Assembly: GCF_007786445.1 (NCBI RefSeq) | Contig: NZ_VNJI01000018.1 | Location: forward strand, 58,939 to 122,938 | DNA length: 64,000 bases | Source: Paenibacillus cremeus | Lineage (GTDB): Bacteria; Bacillota; Bacilli; Paenibacillales; NBRC-103111 | Direction: 5' to 3' | Part shown: positions 1 to 8,544 of the stretch, in pieces | Layout: each line of letters opens with the position of its first letter | How positions within the stretch are numbered: the first letter of the stretch is position 1 | Program-made: the position numbers and the translations under genes | Notes under the pieces: model-generated | The model's database searches: none | What the model was told of the DNA's origin: nothing | The model's input: the letters and a program-made list of their open reading frames with translations, nothing else

Positions 1-35
1 ACAATGAGCTTGACGCGAATAGAGCACCGGCTCAT
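1..35 (-). CDS. Sensor histidine kinase, N-terminal stub cut by window edge
   Basis: An ATG at 35-33 (a second ATG lies at 38-36) overlaps the TGA stop of the response regulator gene, the usual translational coupling of YesN/YesM pairs. Only about 11 codons are visible (M-S-R-C-S-I-R-V-K-L-I-V), basic then hydrophobic as at the start of a YesM-type membrane kinase. The kinase assignment is an inference from position and gene order. Confidence 0.4.
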   Translation of the reverse strand, partial: MSRCSIRVKLI

Positions 36-1048
36 CATAAGCCAAGCCCCTTGCGGTATTCGTTCGGCGTCATCGACGTCACCGTTTTGAATACGCGGTT
101 AAAATAAGGCAGCGAAGCAAACCCCACCTCTTCCGCCACCTCATAGATTTTCATATCCGACTGGCGAAGCAGCTCCATCGCCTGCTCCATCCGCGTCTGA
201 TTGACGTAGTTGACAAAGCTTTTTCCAGTATATTGCTTAAACAGGACGCCGAAATAGGACGGGCTTAGATTGCAATAGTCCGACATTTGCTTGAGTCCAA
301 GCTCTTCTTGAAGATGCGTCTGGATATATTCGCAGGCTCGCTTAATCACCAGCCGCATATTATTGTTCACAAACTGCGGATAGTGTCGGATCCATTCATG
401 AAGCACCTCATGGAACACCTGCTTGACCTGATGGTCCGAGCCATGCTCCGGAATGTCCGCCTCCGGCAGCTCCGGATGAATCACCTTGACCACCTCGACC
501 AGCTTGCCCAAAAAGATACGCAAGTAGCTCAGCTTAACTCCCTGCTCCAGCCCCCGCTGATGTGCAATCGTGCTCAGCAGCCTGTCCGCCTGCCCGAAAA
601 GCTCCACGGAGCCGTTGTTTTGCATTTCGTCGATAAAGCATTGGATTTCGCGGAGCAAGCGGTTGCTGTCGGCAATCGATTCCAGCCTGCTAACGGACCG
701 GGTGAGCGCCGAATGAAGCTCCTGCTCCGAAATCGGCTTCAGCAAATATTCCGACACATTAAGCCGAATGGCATTCTGCGCATAATGAAAGCGATCGTGT
801 CCGCTTATGATGATGGCCACTACAGGCAGCTTTTCGCTGCGAATACGCTGAATCAGCTCCAGCCCGTCGTGATCGGGCAATTGGATATCGGTGATCAGCA
901 CCGTCGGCCACAGCTCCCGAAGCAGGCGCCACCCTTCTTCACAGCTCTCCGCTTCGCCCGTGACTTTAAAGCCTTCCAGCTGGTGGACCATCTCTACAAC
1001 CGCATCGCGGATTAACAGCTCATCTTCGACAACCAGCACATGATACAT
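35..1048 (-). CDS. AraC-type response regulator (YesN-like)
   Basis: This is a two-component response regulator of 337 residues that probably activates the sugar ABC transporter genes just upstream. The N-terminal receiver domain (about 1-120) shows the acidic pair E8-D9, phospho-acceptor D54 in LITDIQLP, and the LKP lysine near 105. The last 100 residues are an AraC double helix-turn-helix ending in TPNEYRKG. A longer frame reaches 1096, but the ATG at 1048 is preceded by AGGGGGA at good spacing and gives a clean receiver start. The order permease-permease-regulator-kinase on one strand is typical of Paenibacillus carbohydrate loci. The sugar cannot be deduced. Confidence 0.9.
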   Translation of the reverse strand: MYHVLVVEDELLIRDAVVEMVHQLEGFKVTGEAESCEEGWRLLRELWPTVLITDIQLPDHDGLELIQRIRSEKLPVVAIIISGHDRFHYAQNAIRLNVSEYLLKPISEQELHSALTRSVSRLESIADSNRLLREIQCFIDEMQNNGSVELFGQADRLLSTIAHQRGLEQGVKLSYLRIFLGKLVEVVKVIHPELPEADIPEHGSDHQVKQVFHEVLHEWIRHYPQFVNNNMRLVIKRACEYIQTHLQEELGLKQMSDYCNLSPSYFGVLFKQYTGKSFVNYVNQTRMEQAMELLRQSDMKIYEVAEEVGFASLPYFNRVFKTVTSMTPNEYRKGLGL

Positions 1049-1156
1049 CGGTATCCCCCTAGGTAGTTTCATTCTGTAAAGAGAAGGATGCTGCACGATT
1101 CAAGCCTACTATAGCTGAATGCCCATGCATAGGGGATACTTTCGATGGATTGCGGC

Positions 1157-2023
1157 TTACCCTTTCACGGAGCCCATCATCATTCCCTTGCTGAAATACT
1201 TTTGCATAAAAGGATAGACGGCAATCAGCGGAAGCGCGGTGAGCAGGATCGCAGCATGCTGGACGGCAGGCGTATATCCGTAGCCATTCTCCGTGATGGC
1301 AAGCCCCAGCTCGGTAGGATTGACGATCAGCACCTGGCGAAGAAACACCTGCAGCGGATACATTTTCATATCGTTCAAATAAAGAATGGCCTGAAAGTAG
1401 GTGTTCCAGTTCGCTACCGCATAAAACAACGTGAAGGTCACGAGGACCGGCAGCGAAATCGGCAGGATGATCCGCCATAAGATTTTAAATTCCCCGCACC
1501 CATCGATCCGGGCGGATTCTTTAATCTCGGCAGGCAGCGTTTGGAAGTAGCTTCGCATCACGATCATATTGAACGGGGCGATCGCCGTCACCAGCCAGAT
1601 GGACCAGTAGGAATTGATCAGGCCCAGCTTATTCACCACGAGATAAGTCGGGATCATTCCACCGTGAAAAAGCATGGTAAAGACTACCATAAAATTGACG
1701 ACCGATCGGCCCTTCACCCCCGGCTGCGATAAGCCGTACGCCATCAAGACCGAGAGCGCCATATTGATCGTCGTGCCGATCACGGCAAGCTCGACGGCAT
1801 TGCGAAACGCGCGGGTGAACTGCCGGTTATCGAGCAGAAACCGATACGCCTCCAGCGTCCACGTCTCCGGCCAGAACACCACCTCTTTCATGAGAAGCTC
1901 TTTCGCGGTGGCGAAGGAGCTGAAGAACGTGAACAGAAAAGGAACCGCAACCACCGCGGCCGCGAGCAGCAGCAGCACAACGACAACGCTATCCAAAAGC
2001 CCATCTCTCCAGGTTTTCACCAT
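1157..2023 (-). CDS. Carbohydrate ABC transporter permease (LplC/YtcP-like)
   Basis: This is the second inner-membrane permease (288 residues, about six transmembrane helices) of a CUT1-type sugar importer. The binding-protein-dependent permease EAA-type loop is seen around E-S-A-R-I-D-G-C-G at about residue 180. The ATG at 2023-2021 overlaps the TGA of the preceding permease by one base (TGATG) and follows GGAGGGAGT, so the two are translationally coupled. It ends GMMMGSVKG, the usual C-terminus of LplC-type proteins. Neither a solute-binding protein nor an ATPase gene is in the visible part. Such systems usually share the ATPase MsmX encoded elsewhere. Confidence 0.9.
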   Translation of the reverse strand: MVKTWRDGLLDSVVVVLLLLAAAVVAVPFLFTFFSSFATAKELLMKEVVFWPETWTLEAYRFLLDNRQFTRAFRNAVELAVIGTTINMALSVLMAYGLSQPGVKGRSVVNFMVVFTMLFHGGMIPTYLVVNKLGLINSYWSIWLVTAIAPFNMIVMRSYFQTLPAEIKESARIDGCGEFKILWRIILPISLPVLVTFTLFYAVANWNTYFQAILYLNDMKMYPLQVFLRQVLIVNPTELGLAITENGYGYTPAVQHAAILLTALPLIAVYPFMQKYFSKGMMMGSVKG

Positions 2024-2976
2024 CAATACACTCCCTCCTCTCCGAATTGGCGCGCCAGACGGTTGGCCCCCAGCACGAGCGCCAGCCCGACCACGGACTT
2101 GAACATACCGACGACCGCGGAGTAGCTGTAATCCCGCTGAAGGATCCCTGTCCGGTACACATACGTGTCAAACACATCCGAGACATGGACATTCAATGGA
2201 TTTTGAAGGAGGTAAATGTGCTCGAAGCCGATGTCCATGAAGCTCCCCAAGCGGAGAATGAACAGAACGACAACGACATAACGGATGCCCGGAAGCGTAA
2301 TGTGCCATACCTGCCGCAGCCTCCCTGCCCCGTCCACCTTGGCTGCCTCATACAGAGAAGGGTCGATGGAAGCGATGGTTGCCAGATACAAAATGGAGCC
2401 CCAGCCTGCGCCCTGCCAAATGTTCTGCAAAAGCCACATCGGCCGCAGCCACTCCGCCTTGGTGAACAGCTCGATTTTTCCGAAGCCCGCGGCGGTTAGC
2501 CATTGATTCACCACCCCTCCTTCCGAGGAGAAGAAGGTCATGGTCAGCGACACAATCACGACCCACGATATAAAATGGGGCGCATACATGATCGTTTGCA
2601 CCGCATTGCGGATGGCTTTGATTCTCGCTTCGTTCAAAAGCAGCGCGAGCACAATGGGCGCCGGAAAGAAGAAGAGAATGTCCAGCCCGGCAAACATAAA
2701 CGTATTTTGGAGCAGCAGCTTAAGATCCGGCTCCGAGAAAAATCGGGCGAAGTTGTCGAGGCCCACCCATGGGCTTTGCAGAATGCCGACAAACGGATCA
2801 TAGCGCTGAAAGGAAATGAGCAGCCCCAGCATCGGAATATATTTGAACAAGATAAAATAAAGCAGTCCGGGAACAATCATCAGGTAGAAGGGGAGATGCT
2901 GCATTCTCCAATGCTGTTTGGCAGGCTGGATTGCGGACGATTTCGCTGGCTTTGCTGCGGTCAGGGCATTGCTCAT
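2023..2976 (-). CDS. Carbohydrate ABC transporter permease (LplB/YteP-like)
   Basis: This is the first permease (317 residues) of the same sugar importer, with a soluble N-terminal stretch of about 25 residues and six predicted membrane helices. The EAA loop is visible as Y-E-A-A-K-V-D-G-A-G near residue 215. The start is ATG at 2976, eight bases after GGAGGT. The frame extends four codons further to a TTG, but that would place the ribosome binding site inside the gene. It is the first gene of the operon and is divergent from the methyltransferase-like gene at 3103. Confidence 0.9.
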   Translation of the reverse strand: MSNALTAAKPAKSSAIQPAKQHWRMQHLPFYLMIVPGLLYFILFKYIPMLGLLISFQRYDPFVGILQSPWVGLDNFARFFSEPDLKLLLQNTFMFAGLDILFFFPAPIVLALLLNEARIKAIRNAVQTIMYAPHFISWVVIVSLTMTFFSSEGGVVNQWLTAAGFGKIELFTKAEWLRPMWLLQNIWQGAGWGSILYLATIASIDPSLYEAAKVDGAGRLRQVWHITLPGIRYVVVVLFILRLGSFMDIGFEHIYLLQNPLNVHVSDVFDTYVYRTGILQRDYSYSAVVGMFKSVVGLALVLGANRLARQFGEEGVY

Positions 2977-3102
2977 AGTTACCTCCATTGGTTAAGCTTG
3001 ATTTGACCTTATTATACGAATTGCCCTGACCGATTTCGTTGAACGGATTCTCGATTTCTTAACCGATTTCACTTTATAATGGGTGAAAAGGAGAGCGATA
3101 AC

Positions 3103-3858
3103 GTGCAATTGTTGTTTCAAGAGGCCGGACCGAATCATGAAGTCACCGTGTACGAAACAGGAGAGCTGTATGGCGAGAAAGGTCTCTTCCGGGTGCTGCA
3201 ATTTTCGAACGAGGCGATCCAAGGAGCGCTGGACCTCCACCGCCCTGAGCGCATCGTCTTCGAGTACCCCCGGGCGATCCTTCACCTCATGGAGCATAAT
3301 CATCCGTCCTTCGAGGACGTGTTCATGATCGGGCACGGGATTGGGACGATCGCGAGCCATCTGGCGGACAGACGCTGCAAAATTGCGGAGCTCGACCGCA
3401 CGGTTGTGGAGGTTAGCCGGAGGTTTTTTGGATACGGTGACAATAATGTGGTGGTTGGCGATGGGCGGCAGCTATTAGAGCGCGAACGCTCCAAGACGTA
3501 CGACTGTATTATCGTGGACGCGTTTACCGATCAGGGCACTCCGCGGAAGCTCGTCTCCACAGAGTTCTTCCAGCTGACGAGCGACAAGCTCGACGCCCAC
3601 GGCTCGATTCTCCTGAACCTGATGGGGAGAGGCGACAAGGACCCGCTGCTGAACGCCATCCATACCACCATGAGCGAAGTCTTCGCGTATACCAAAGCCT
3701 TTGTGCTTCGGTCCGAAGAGGGCAGCCGCCGTGATTTGCAAAATATCATCCTGATGGGCAGTGGCTCCCCGATCGGCTATCAAGCGCGCCAAATGGCCGG
3801 CTTCACCGAATTCGAGCTTGCCCAAGGGTACCTCATCAGAGATCACGACACCGGCTAA
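3103..3858 (+). CDS. Spermidine-synthase-like SAM-dependent enzyme
   Basis: The protein (251 residues) has the fold signature of the spermidine synthase/methyltransferase superfamily: a motif-I-like loop M-I-G-H-G-I-G-T-I at about 80, an acidic strand end I-A-E-L-D-R at about 103, VVGDGR at about 127 and the strand DCIIVDAF at about 143. Whether it makes polyamines is unknown; many such Bacillota proteins are stand-alone homologues. The GTG at 3103 is nine bases after AAGGAG. An ATG at 3079 is in frame but sits upstream of that site. It is monocistronic and ends at a strong terminator shared with convergent ilvA. Confidence 0.7.
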   Translation: MQLLFQEAGPNHEVTVYETGELYGEKGLFRVLQFSNEAIQGALDLHRPERIVFEYPRAILHLMEHNHPSFEDVFMIGHGIGTIASHLADRRCKIAELDRTVVEVSRRFFGYGDNNVVVGDGRQLLERERSKTYDCIIVDAFTDQGTPRKLVSTEFFQLTSDKLDAHGSILLNLMGRGDKDPLLNAIHTTMSEVFAYTKAFVLRSEEGSRRDLQNIILMGSGSPIGYQARQMAGFTEFELAQGYLIRDHDTG

Positions 3859-3877
3859 GAGCCGGCGAACAGCAAAA

Positions 3878-3904
3878 AACCGACTGTCATCCCGACAGTC
3901 GGTT
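3878..3904. terminator. Bidirectional terminator between spermidine-synthase-like gene and ilvA
   Basis: A perfect 11-bp stem (AACCGACTGTC and its complement) with a 5-nt loop is flanked by A6 on the left, which becomes a U-run for the minus strand. It lies between two convergent stops at 3858 and 3922. Confidence 0.85.
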
Positions 3905-3921
3905 CTCTTCCCCAGAACAAA

Positions 3922-5175
3922 TCAAATCAATAAATTAAACAAATGCGGATCCTTGTTGATCTCGCTGTACTGCAGGCCCTTCTGATTCATCCGTTCAATC
4001 AGCGGACCGTAGTCTTCCCGGTGCTTGAGCTCTATGCCGACCAGCGACGGGCCGTTCTCTTTACTCGTTTTCTTCGTATACTCGAAGCGCGTAATGTCAT
4101 CGTTCGGCCCCAGCACATGCTCCAAGAACTCGCGCAGTGCGCCAGCCCGCTGAGGGAAGTTCACGATGAAGTAGTGCTTCAAGCCTTCGTAGATCAGCGA
4201 ACGCTCTTTAATTTCCTGCATCCGGTCGATGTCGTTGTTCCCGCCGCTGATGACGCAGACGACGTTCTTGCCGGCGATCTGCTCCCGGTAAAACTCCAAC
4301 GCCGCCACAGGCAGCGCTCCGGCTGGCTCCGCGACGATCGCATTCTCGTTGTACAGCTCGAGAATCGTCGTACACACCTTGCCCTCGGGCACGACGAGCA
4401 CATCGTCGACCACCTCGCGGCAAATCTCATACGTCAGCTCGCCGACGCGCTTCACCGCCGTGCCATCGACGAACTTGTCGATCTCACCCAGCGTTATGAT
4501 CTCGCCCCGGTCGATGGACTCGCGCATGGACGGCGCACCCGCCGCCTCCACCCCGATGACCTGCGTCGCCGGATTGATGCTTTTGATGTAAGTGCCAATG
4601 CCTGCCATCAGCCCGCCGCCGCCGATGCCCGCGAACACATAATCGACCTGCTCCCGCATATCGTTCATGAGCTCTAGCCCGACGGTGCCCTGCCCGGCCA
4701 CGACTTTCGCGTTATCGAACGGATGGATGAACTGCATGTCCTCCCGTTCGCTGTAAATTAGTGCCTCTTTCAGTGCATCATCGAACGTATCCCCGGTAAG
4801 AATAACCTCGATAAAGTCACCGCCGAACAGCTTGACCTGCGAGATCTTTTGCCGTGGTGTCGTGGCTGGCATGAAGATTTTCCCGGAAATCTCCAGCGCC
4901 TTACAAGAATAAGCCACCCCTTGAGCGTGATTGCCCGCGCTTGCGCACACGACACCCTTCAAGAGCTTCTCCTCCGGCAGGCTGCGGATCAAATTGTACG
5001 CGCCGCGGATTTTAAATGAGCGGACCACCTGCAGATCCTCGCGTTTTAAAAAAACGTTACAGCCGTATTTTTCGGACAAAATAAAATTTTTCTGCAAGGG
5101 CGTATGGTGAATGACATCCTTCAAAACATGGCTGGCAACGATGATGTCCTCCAGCTTGACGCGTCCATGATTCAT
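3922..5175 (-). CDS. ilvA: Threonine dehydratase (threonine deaminase), biosynthetic short form
   Basis: This PLP enzyme converts threonine to 2-oxobutanoate, the first step to isoleucine. The protein has 417 residues, matching the Bacillus IlvA length. PLP lysine K55 lies in S-F-K-I-R-G-A-Y, and the glycine-rich phosphate loop is I-G-G-G-G-L-M-A-G near 190. The C-terminal 90 residues (from about 325, Y-F-I-V-N-F-P-Q-R-A-G-A-L) form one ACT-like regulatory domain, as in the TIGR02079-type enzyme, rather than the two of E. coli IlvA. ATG at 5175 follows GGAGG at 8 bases. It appears monocistronic, with its own promoter and no ilv or leu neighbours. Confidence 0.95.
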   Translation of the reverse strand: MNHGRVKLEDIIVASHVLKDVIHHTPLQKNFILSEKYGCNVFLKREDLQVVRSFKIRGAYNLIRSLPEEKLLKGVVCASAGNHAQGVAYSCKALEISGKIFMPATTPRQKISQVKLFGGDFIEVILTGDTFDDALKEALIYSEREDMQFIHPFDNAKVVAGQGTVGLELMNDMREQVDYVFAGIGGGGLMAGIGTYIKSINPATQVIGVEAAGAPSMRESIDRGEIITLGEIDKFVDGTAVKRVGELTYEICREVVDDVLVVPEGKVCTTILELYNENAIVAEPAGALPVAALEFYREQIAGKNVVCVISGGNNDIDRMQEIKERSLIYEGLKHYFIVNFPQRAGALREFLEHVLGPNDDITRFEYTKKTSKENGPSLVGIELKHREDYGPLIERMNQKGLQYSEINKDPHLFNLLI

Positions 5176-5216
5176 AGCTTGGTTCCTCCAACGGAAATCC
5201 GGTTCTAATTGTTCTA

Positions 5217-5245
5217 ATTATACACCGATCGACCGGGCTGTCCAG
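5217..5245 (-). promoter_or_regulatory. Putative SigA promoter of ilvA
   Basis: On the minus strand a perfect TATAAT (5222-5217) lies 17 bases after CTGGAC (5245-5240), about 40 bases before the ilvA start. No leader attenuator is visible. Confidence 0.55.
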
Positions 5246-5270
5246 CCCCTAATAACGGCAGGTTGCGGCG

Positions 5271-5326
5271 AAAAAAGAACAGTCCTCCCGACGGCTCGAT
5301 GACCGTGCAGAAAGACTGCTCTTCGT
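5271..5326 (-). terminator. Terminator of the SLH-protein gene
   Basis: Minus-strand AAGAGCAGTC pairs with GACTGTTCTT across a loop of about 25 nt containing a smaller hairpin, followed by TTTTTTC. It lies 30 bases after the stop at 5356. Confidence 0.7.
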
Positions 5327-5355
5327 GGTAAAAACTAACCTTTATTTATCTAAAA

Positions 5356-6603
5356 TTACTTGATGATGATCGTGTTAACGACTTGGTTTTTCCCTCTCAG
5401 CTCCAGGTTACGGCCAGCTGTAAGCAGGCTGATGTCACCGGAGATGTACAGGTTGGAATCGACGTTGTAAACTGCAGTCGATGCGCCGCCGTACACGGAT
5501 TGGTTAACCGAGATCGTGCCGATCGTGCCTTTGTTGTTCAGCGTGTAGCTGTTCAATGTGCCGGTAACGGTGAAGTCCGTTTGCGTTGGCTGGTTAGGCG
5601 TAGTTGTGTTGGTTTGCAGCACTTCTACGTAGATCGCTTTGCCACCGTAAGTACGTACCAGCACTTGGTCGCCCGTTTGAATGTCAGCTGCGGTCACTTT
5701 CGCGCCGTTGCGGAAAATGTAGGCATTCGCGTCCAGCTCCACGTTCAAAGCTTCGTTGTTAGAGCTTGTGATTGGAAGCAGGTTGTTAGCGAATGGACCG
5801 GTTACTGTACCTTTAACGGAAGCGTGGTCCGGCAGCTGGCTGCCTGTACGGTCGAGCAATGCAGCAAGCTCAGCGCGGGTTACCGGCTTATTCGGACGGA
5901 ACGTGTTGTCCTCGTAGCCGTCAACCAGGTTTTTCTCAATCGCTTCAGCTACATAACCGATGGATCCGGCAGGAATTTGGCCGCCATCCTTGAATGGAAG
6001 CTTTGCGTTCATTCTGGTTTTCGCTTCGTCTTGAAGCTTCATCGCTTTCACCAGCAGCGTTGTAGCCCAGAGGCGGTCCGCATCTTTTTCCGGCTGGATG
6101 GCGTCGTCAGTCTCAGTGAACAGGTCGTTTTGAAGCGCTACGGATACATAGCCTACAGCCCAAGGATATTTTTGCTTCAGCTTGTCGGCATCCTTGAAGT
6201 TCAAGTTCGCGTTCATTGCATCAGCCGATTCCGCCTGGTCTCTCAGACCCATCAAACGAACCGCGGCTGTGATCGCTTCGATGCGGGAGATCGTTTTGCG
6301 CGGCTGGAACGTGCCATCCTCGTAGCCTTCAAATACGCGCTTGGATGCGAGCGAAGCAATGTAACGCTGTGCCCATTCGACATCTTTCCCTTTCAAATCG
6401 TCAAAGCTCAGCTTGATGTTAATAACGTTAACGACGTTGTTGCTTCCTTTAATGTTGACGTTGGCACCGCCGTTACCGCGAACTTCCACTCTGTTTCCGT
6501 TGTCTTTATGGTCATTGTCTTTCGCAAAAGCAGCTGTAGAGCCGCCAAGCACCATTGCAAGTGTTAATCCGGAAAGCATCGTTTTCTTAAAAGTGTTATT
6601 CAT
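5356..6603 (-). CDS. Secreted S-layer-homology (SLH) domain protein
   Basis: This 415-residue exported protein is probably held on the cell wall by SLH modules that bind pyruvylated secondary polymer. The signal peptide is residues 1-28 (basic MNNTFKK, hydrophobic core, A-F-A cleavage site). Three SLH-like modules follow at about 65-120, 133-190 and 202-255. The first and third carry the G-Y-E-D-(G/N)-T-F-(Q/R)-P signature and R-I-E-A or R-A-E-L. The middle one is degenerate. The C-terminal 160 residues are beta-rich, threonine/asparagine-rich and of unknown function. ATG follows AAGGAG at nine bases. It is monocistronic and divergent from the FAD oxidoreductase. Confidence 0.88.
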   Translation of the reverse strand: MNNTFKKTMLSGLTLAMVLGGSTAAFAKDNDHKDNGNRVEVRGNGGANVNIKGSNNVVNVINIKLSFDDLKGKDVEWAQRYIASLASKRVFEGYEDGTFQPRKTISRIEAITAAVRLMGLRDQAESADAMNANLNFKDADKLKQKYPWAVGYVSVALQNDLFTETDDAIQPEKDADRLWATTLLVKAMKLQDEAKTRMNAKLPFKDGGQIPAGSIGYVAEAIEKNLVDGYEDNTFRPNKPVTRAELAALLDRTGSQLPDHASVKGTVTGPFANNLLPITSSNNEALNVELDANAYIFRNGAKVTAADIQTGDQVLVRTYGGKAIYVEVLQTNTTTPNQPTQTDFTVTGTLNSYTLNNKGTIGTISVNQSVYGGASTAVYNVDSNLYISGDISLLTAGRNLELRGKNQVVNTIIIK

Positions 6604-6822
6604 TATTTCATTCTCCTTTAGTATGTATGAATTATTTCCGAACCTTCGCGAAGTGTTCCTGGATTTACTAAAGGGTTCGCCCTGTCGAAAACGTTTGGGG
6701 GGGTTGTCGAAAACTCTTTTTGCGCCGATTTTATAAAAATGATAGACTCTTAGTATGAAAAAACACGCTTCCCTACCCTCTTCTTAAGCGCTTACGACTA
6801 ATAAAAGGAGCGGATACAACCC

Positions 6823-8481
6823 ATGAACAGGAACGGAATCAAGTTGACGGTCGGGATTGTGCTGCTGGTGCTGGTAGCGATAACAACCGTATTCGGAGTG
6901 GTCCACTGGAACGCTGGAGCGAAGGATTCGAAGAACGCTGTGGTGCAGAACAACGAACAAGCGGCTGTCCAGCAGCCCGGTAAGACCGCGACGCCGACCC
7001 CCACGCCCGCTCCTGTACCGGAGCCTGCGCCTCAGCCGACCCCCACAACATCGCAGCTGCAAACCGAAGCCTACGACGTCGTCGTGATGGGCAGCGAGCT
7101 GGAGGGCTTATATCTGGCACGGGCCGCAGCCGATGAAGGCTTGAAGGTCAAGGTGCTGGATCCGCGCAGCGCGTTCGGCGGTCAGGTGCTGCAGGGCGAG
7201 ATGCTGTTCCTTGATGAAACCCGCGATGATCAGCACCATCTGCTCGTGCAAGGCCGGGCCAAAGAGCTGTTCGATGGCTTCCGGTCTGGGAAGATCCGCA
7301 AATTGAAGGAATTCGAGCAATATTTTGTTAAGCTATCCAAAAATATCCCTATCGAGCAAGGCATCAAAATCGACGGCATGGATCTCAAGCCGGGCGCGTT
7401 CGGGCCGCATGCGCTGGACGCGGTGAGCTACACCAGCAAGGACGGCGCGAAGAAACGCATTACCGCCTCCTACTGGGTAGAAAATACCGATTACGCTGCG
7501 CTGGTGAGCCAGCTGCTGGTACCGCGACTGCCGGGGCTGGAGAAATTTTACGGACAGAAAAATGTAGAGTACATGAGTGCAGGCCTCATGATGAAATTCA
7601 AGAACGTCGACTGGGCCAAATTTCAGCAAATCGGTGCGCTAAAGGCGGATGAACGCAACGCCAAGTACGGCTACGGCGCGGTTGACGGCAGCTTCGCGAT
7701 CGGGCTATCCGGCGTGACGAGCAAATACAAGCCATCGAACGACCGGGTGTTCCTCCGCGGTTTGAATGCGGTAAACCAGCGGGATGGCGAGGTGATCATC
7801 AACGCGCTGCTGCTCTATACGGTCGATCCGTCGGACGACAAGTCGATCGCCGATGCGATGGCGCTGGGCAAGAAGGAAATTCCGCTCGTCCTCGAGCATT
7901 TCCGCAAAACCTTGCCAGGCTGGGAGCACGCAGAGGTCAACGGCTACCCGAATTACCTGTACATCCGCGAGTATAACCACTACGAAACGGACTACGTGCT
8001 CAAGCCTTCGGATATGCTCGGCGCGCACATGTTCTGGGACAACGTCAGCATCGCCGGCTACCCGCTCGATCTGCAGGGCACCAGCGCCAACAAGTGGGGC
8101 ATCGAGATGGGCCGCCCCGACAAATACGGCATGCCGCTGCGCAGCTTCTTATTGAAGGACTATGACAATGTCATCATGGCCGGGAAAAATGTCGGCGCCT
8201 CCGCCATCGCCTACGGCAGCGCGCGGATCCAGCCGAACACCAGCCTCGCAGCGGAGTCGATCGGCGTGATCCTGGGGCAGATTCAAGGCAAGAAGAAGCT
8301 GCGGGAGCTCAAGGAAGCGGATATGGCCACCTTGCAGCATTATTTGGCAACGAAGTACAACATCAAGCTGACCGGCGTTACCGGCACCAACAAGATCGCC
8401 GGCTGGACCGCCGACGAGATCAATAAGCTGGACACGGGCGAGATCGTCTATCCGAGCTACGTGAAAACGAGAAAGAAATAA
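6823..8481 (+). CDS. Membrane-anchored FAD-dependent oxidoreductase
   Basis: This 552-residue protein has an N-terminal membrane helix (about 7-28), a Pro/Thr/Ala-rich linker (53-78) and a Rossmann FAD-binding start at 84. The body (F-G-G-Q-V at about 120, and a C-terminal G-A-S-A-I-A-Y-G-S-A-R-I-Q-P segment) resembles the FAD_oxidored family of extracytoplasmic Paenibacillus proteins. The dinucleotide loop reads G90-S-E-L-E-G95, so the central glycine of GxGxxG is a glutamate. Its substrate is unknown. The ribosome site AAAGGAG is about 12 bases from the ATG, which is long. It is monocistronic and followed by a strong terminator. Confidence 0.75.
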   Translation: MNRNGIKLTVGIVLLVLVAITTVFGVVHWNAGAKDSKNAVVQNNEQAAVQQPGKTATPTPTPAPVPEPAPQPTPTTSQLQTEAYDVVVMGSELEGLYLARAAADEGLKVKVLDPRSAFGGQVLQGEMLFLDETRDDQHHLLVQGRAKELFDGFRSGKIRKLKEFEQYFVKLSKNIPIEQGIKIDGMDLKPGAFGPHALDAVSYTSKDGAKKRITASYWVENTDYAALVSQLLVPRLPGLEKFYGQKNVEYMSAGLMMKFKNVDWAKFQQIGALKADERNAKYGYGAVDGSFAIGLSGVTSKYKPSNDRVFLRGLNAVNQRDGEVIINALLLYTVDPSDDKSIADAMALGKKEIPLVLEHFRKTLPGWEHAEVNGYPNYLYIREYNHYETDYVLKPSDMLGAHMFWDNVSIAGYPLDLQGTSANKWGIEMGRPDKYGMPLRSFLLKDYDNVIMAGKNVGASAIAYGSARIQPNTSLAAESIGVILGQIQGKKKLRELKEADMATLQHYLATKYNIKLTGVTGTNKIAGWTADEINKLDTGEIVYPSYVKTRKK

Positions 8482-8521
8482 AAAAACGGTGGCTTCCTCG
8501 TTTGGGGAAGCCACCGTTTTT
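8482..8521. terminator. Bidirectional terminator after FAD oxidoreductase
   Basis: A 16-bp stem (AAAAACGGTGGCTTCC with its exact complement) and an 8-nt loop lie directly behind the stop at 8481. The A/T ends serve as U-runs on both strands for the convergent genes. Confidence 0.9.
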
Positions 8522-8544
8522 GCTTAACCGAACCTACTTATTGC

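Noticed and set aside
3075..3080. Perfect TATAAT just before the spermidine-synthase-like gene
   Set aside because: No -35 box is found at proper spacing, and a start from it would cut into the ribosome site. It is not called as a promoter.
5383..6567. 394-codon plus-strand frame opposite the SLH gene
   Set aside because: The minus strand has a signal peptide, SLH motifs, a ribosome site and a terminator. The plus frame has none of these.
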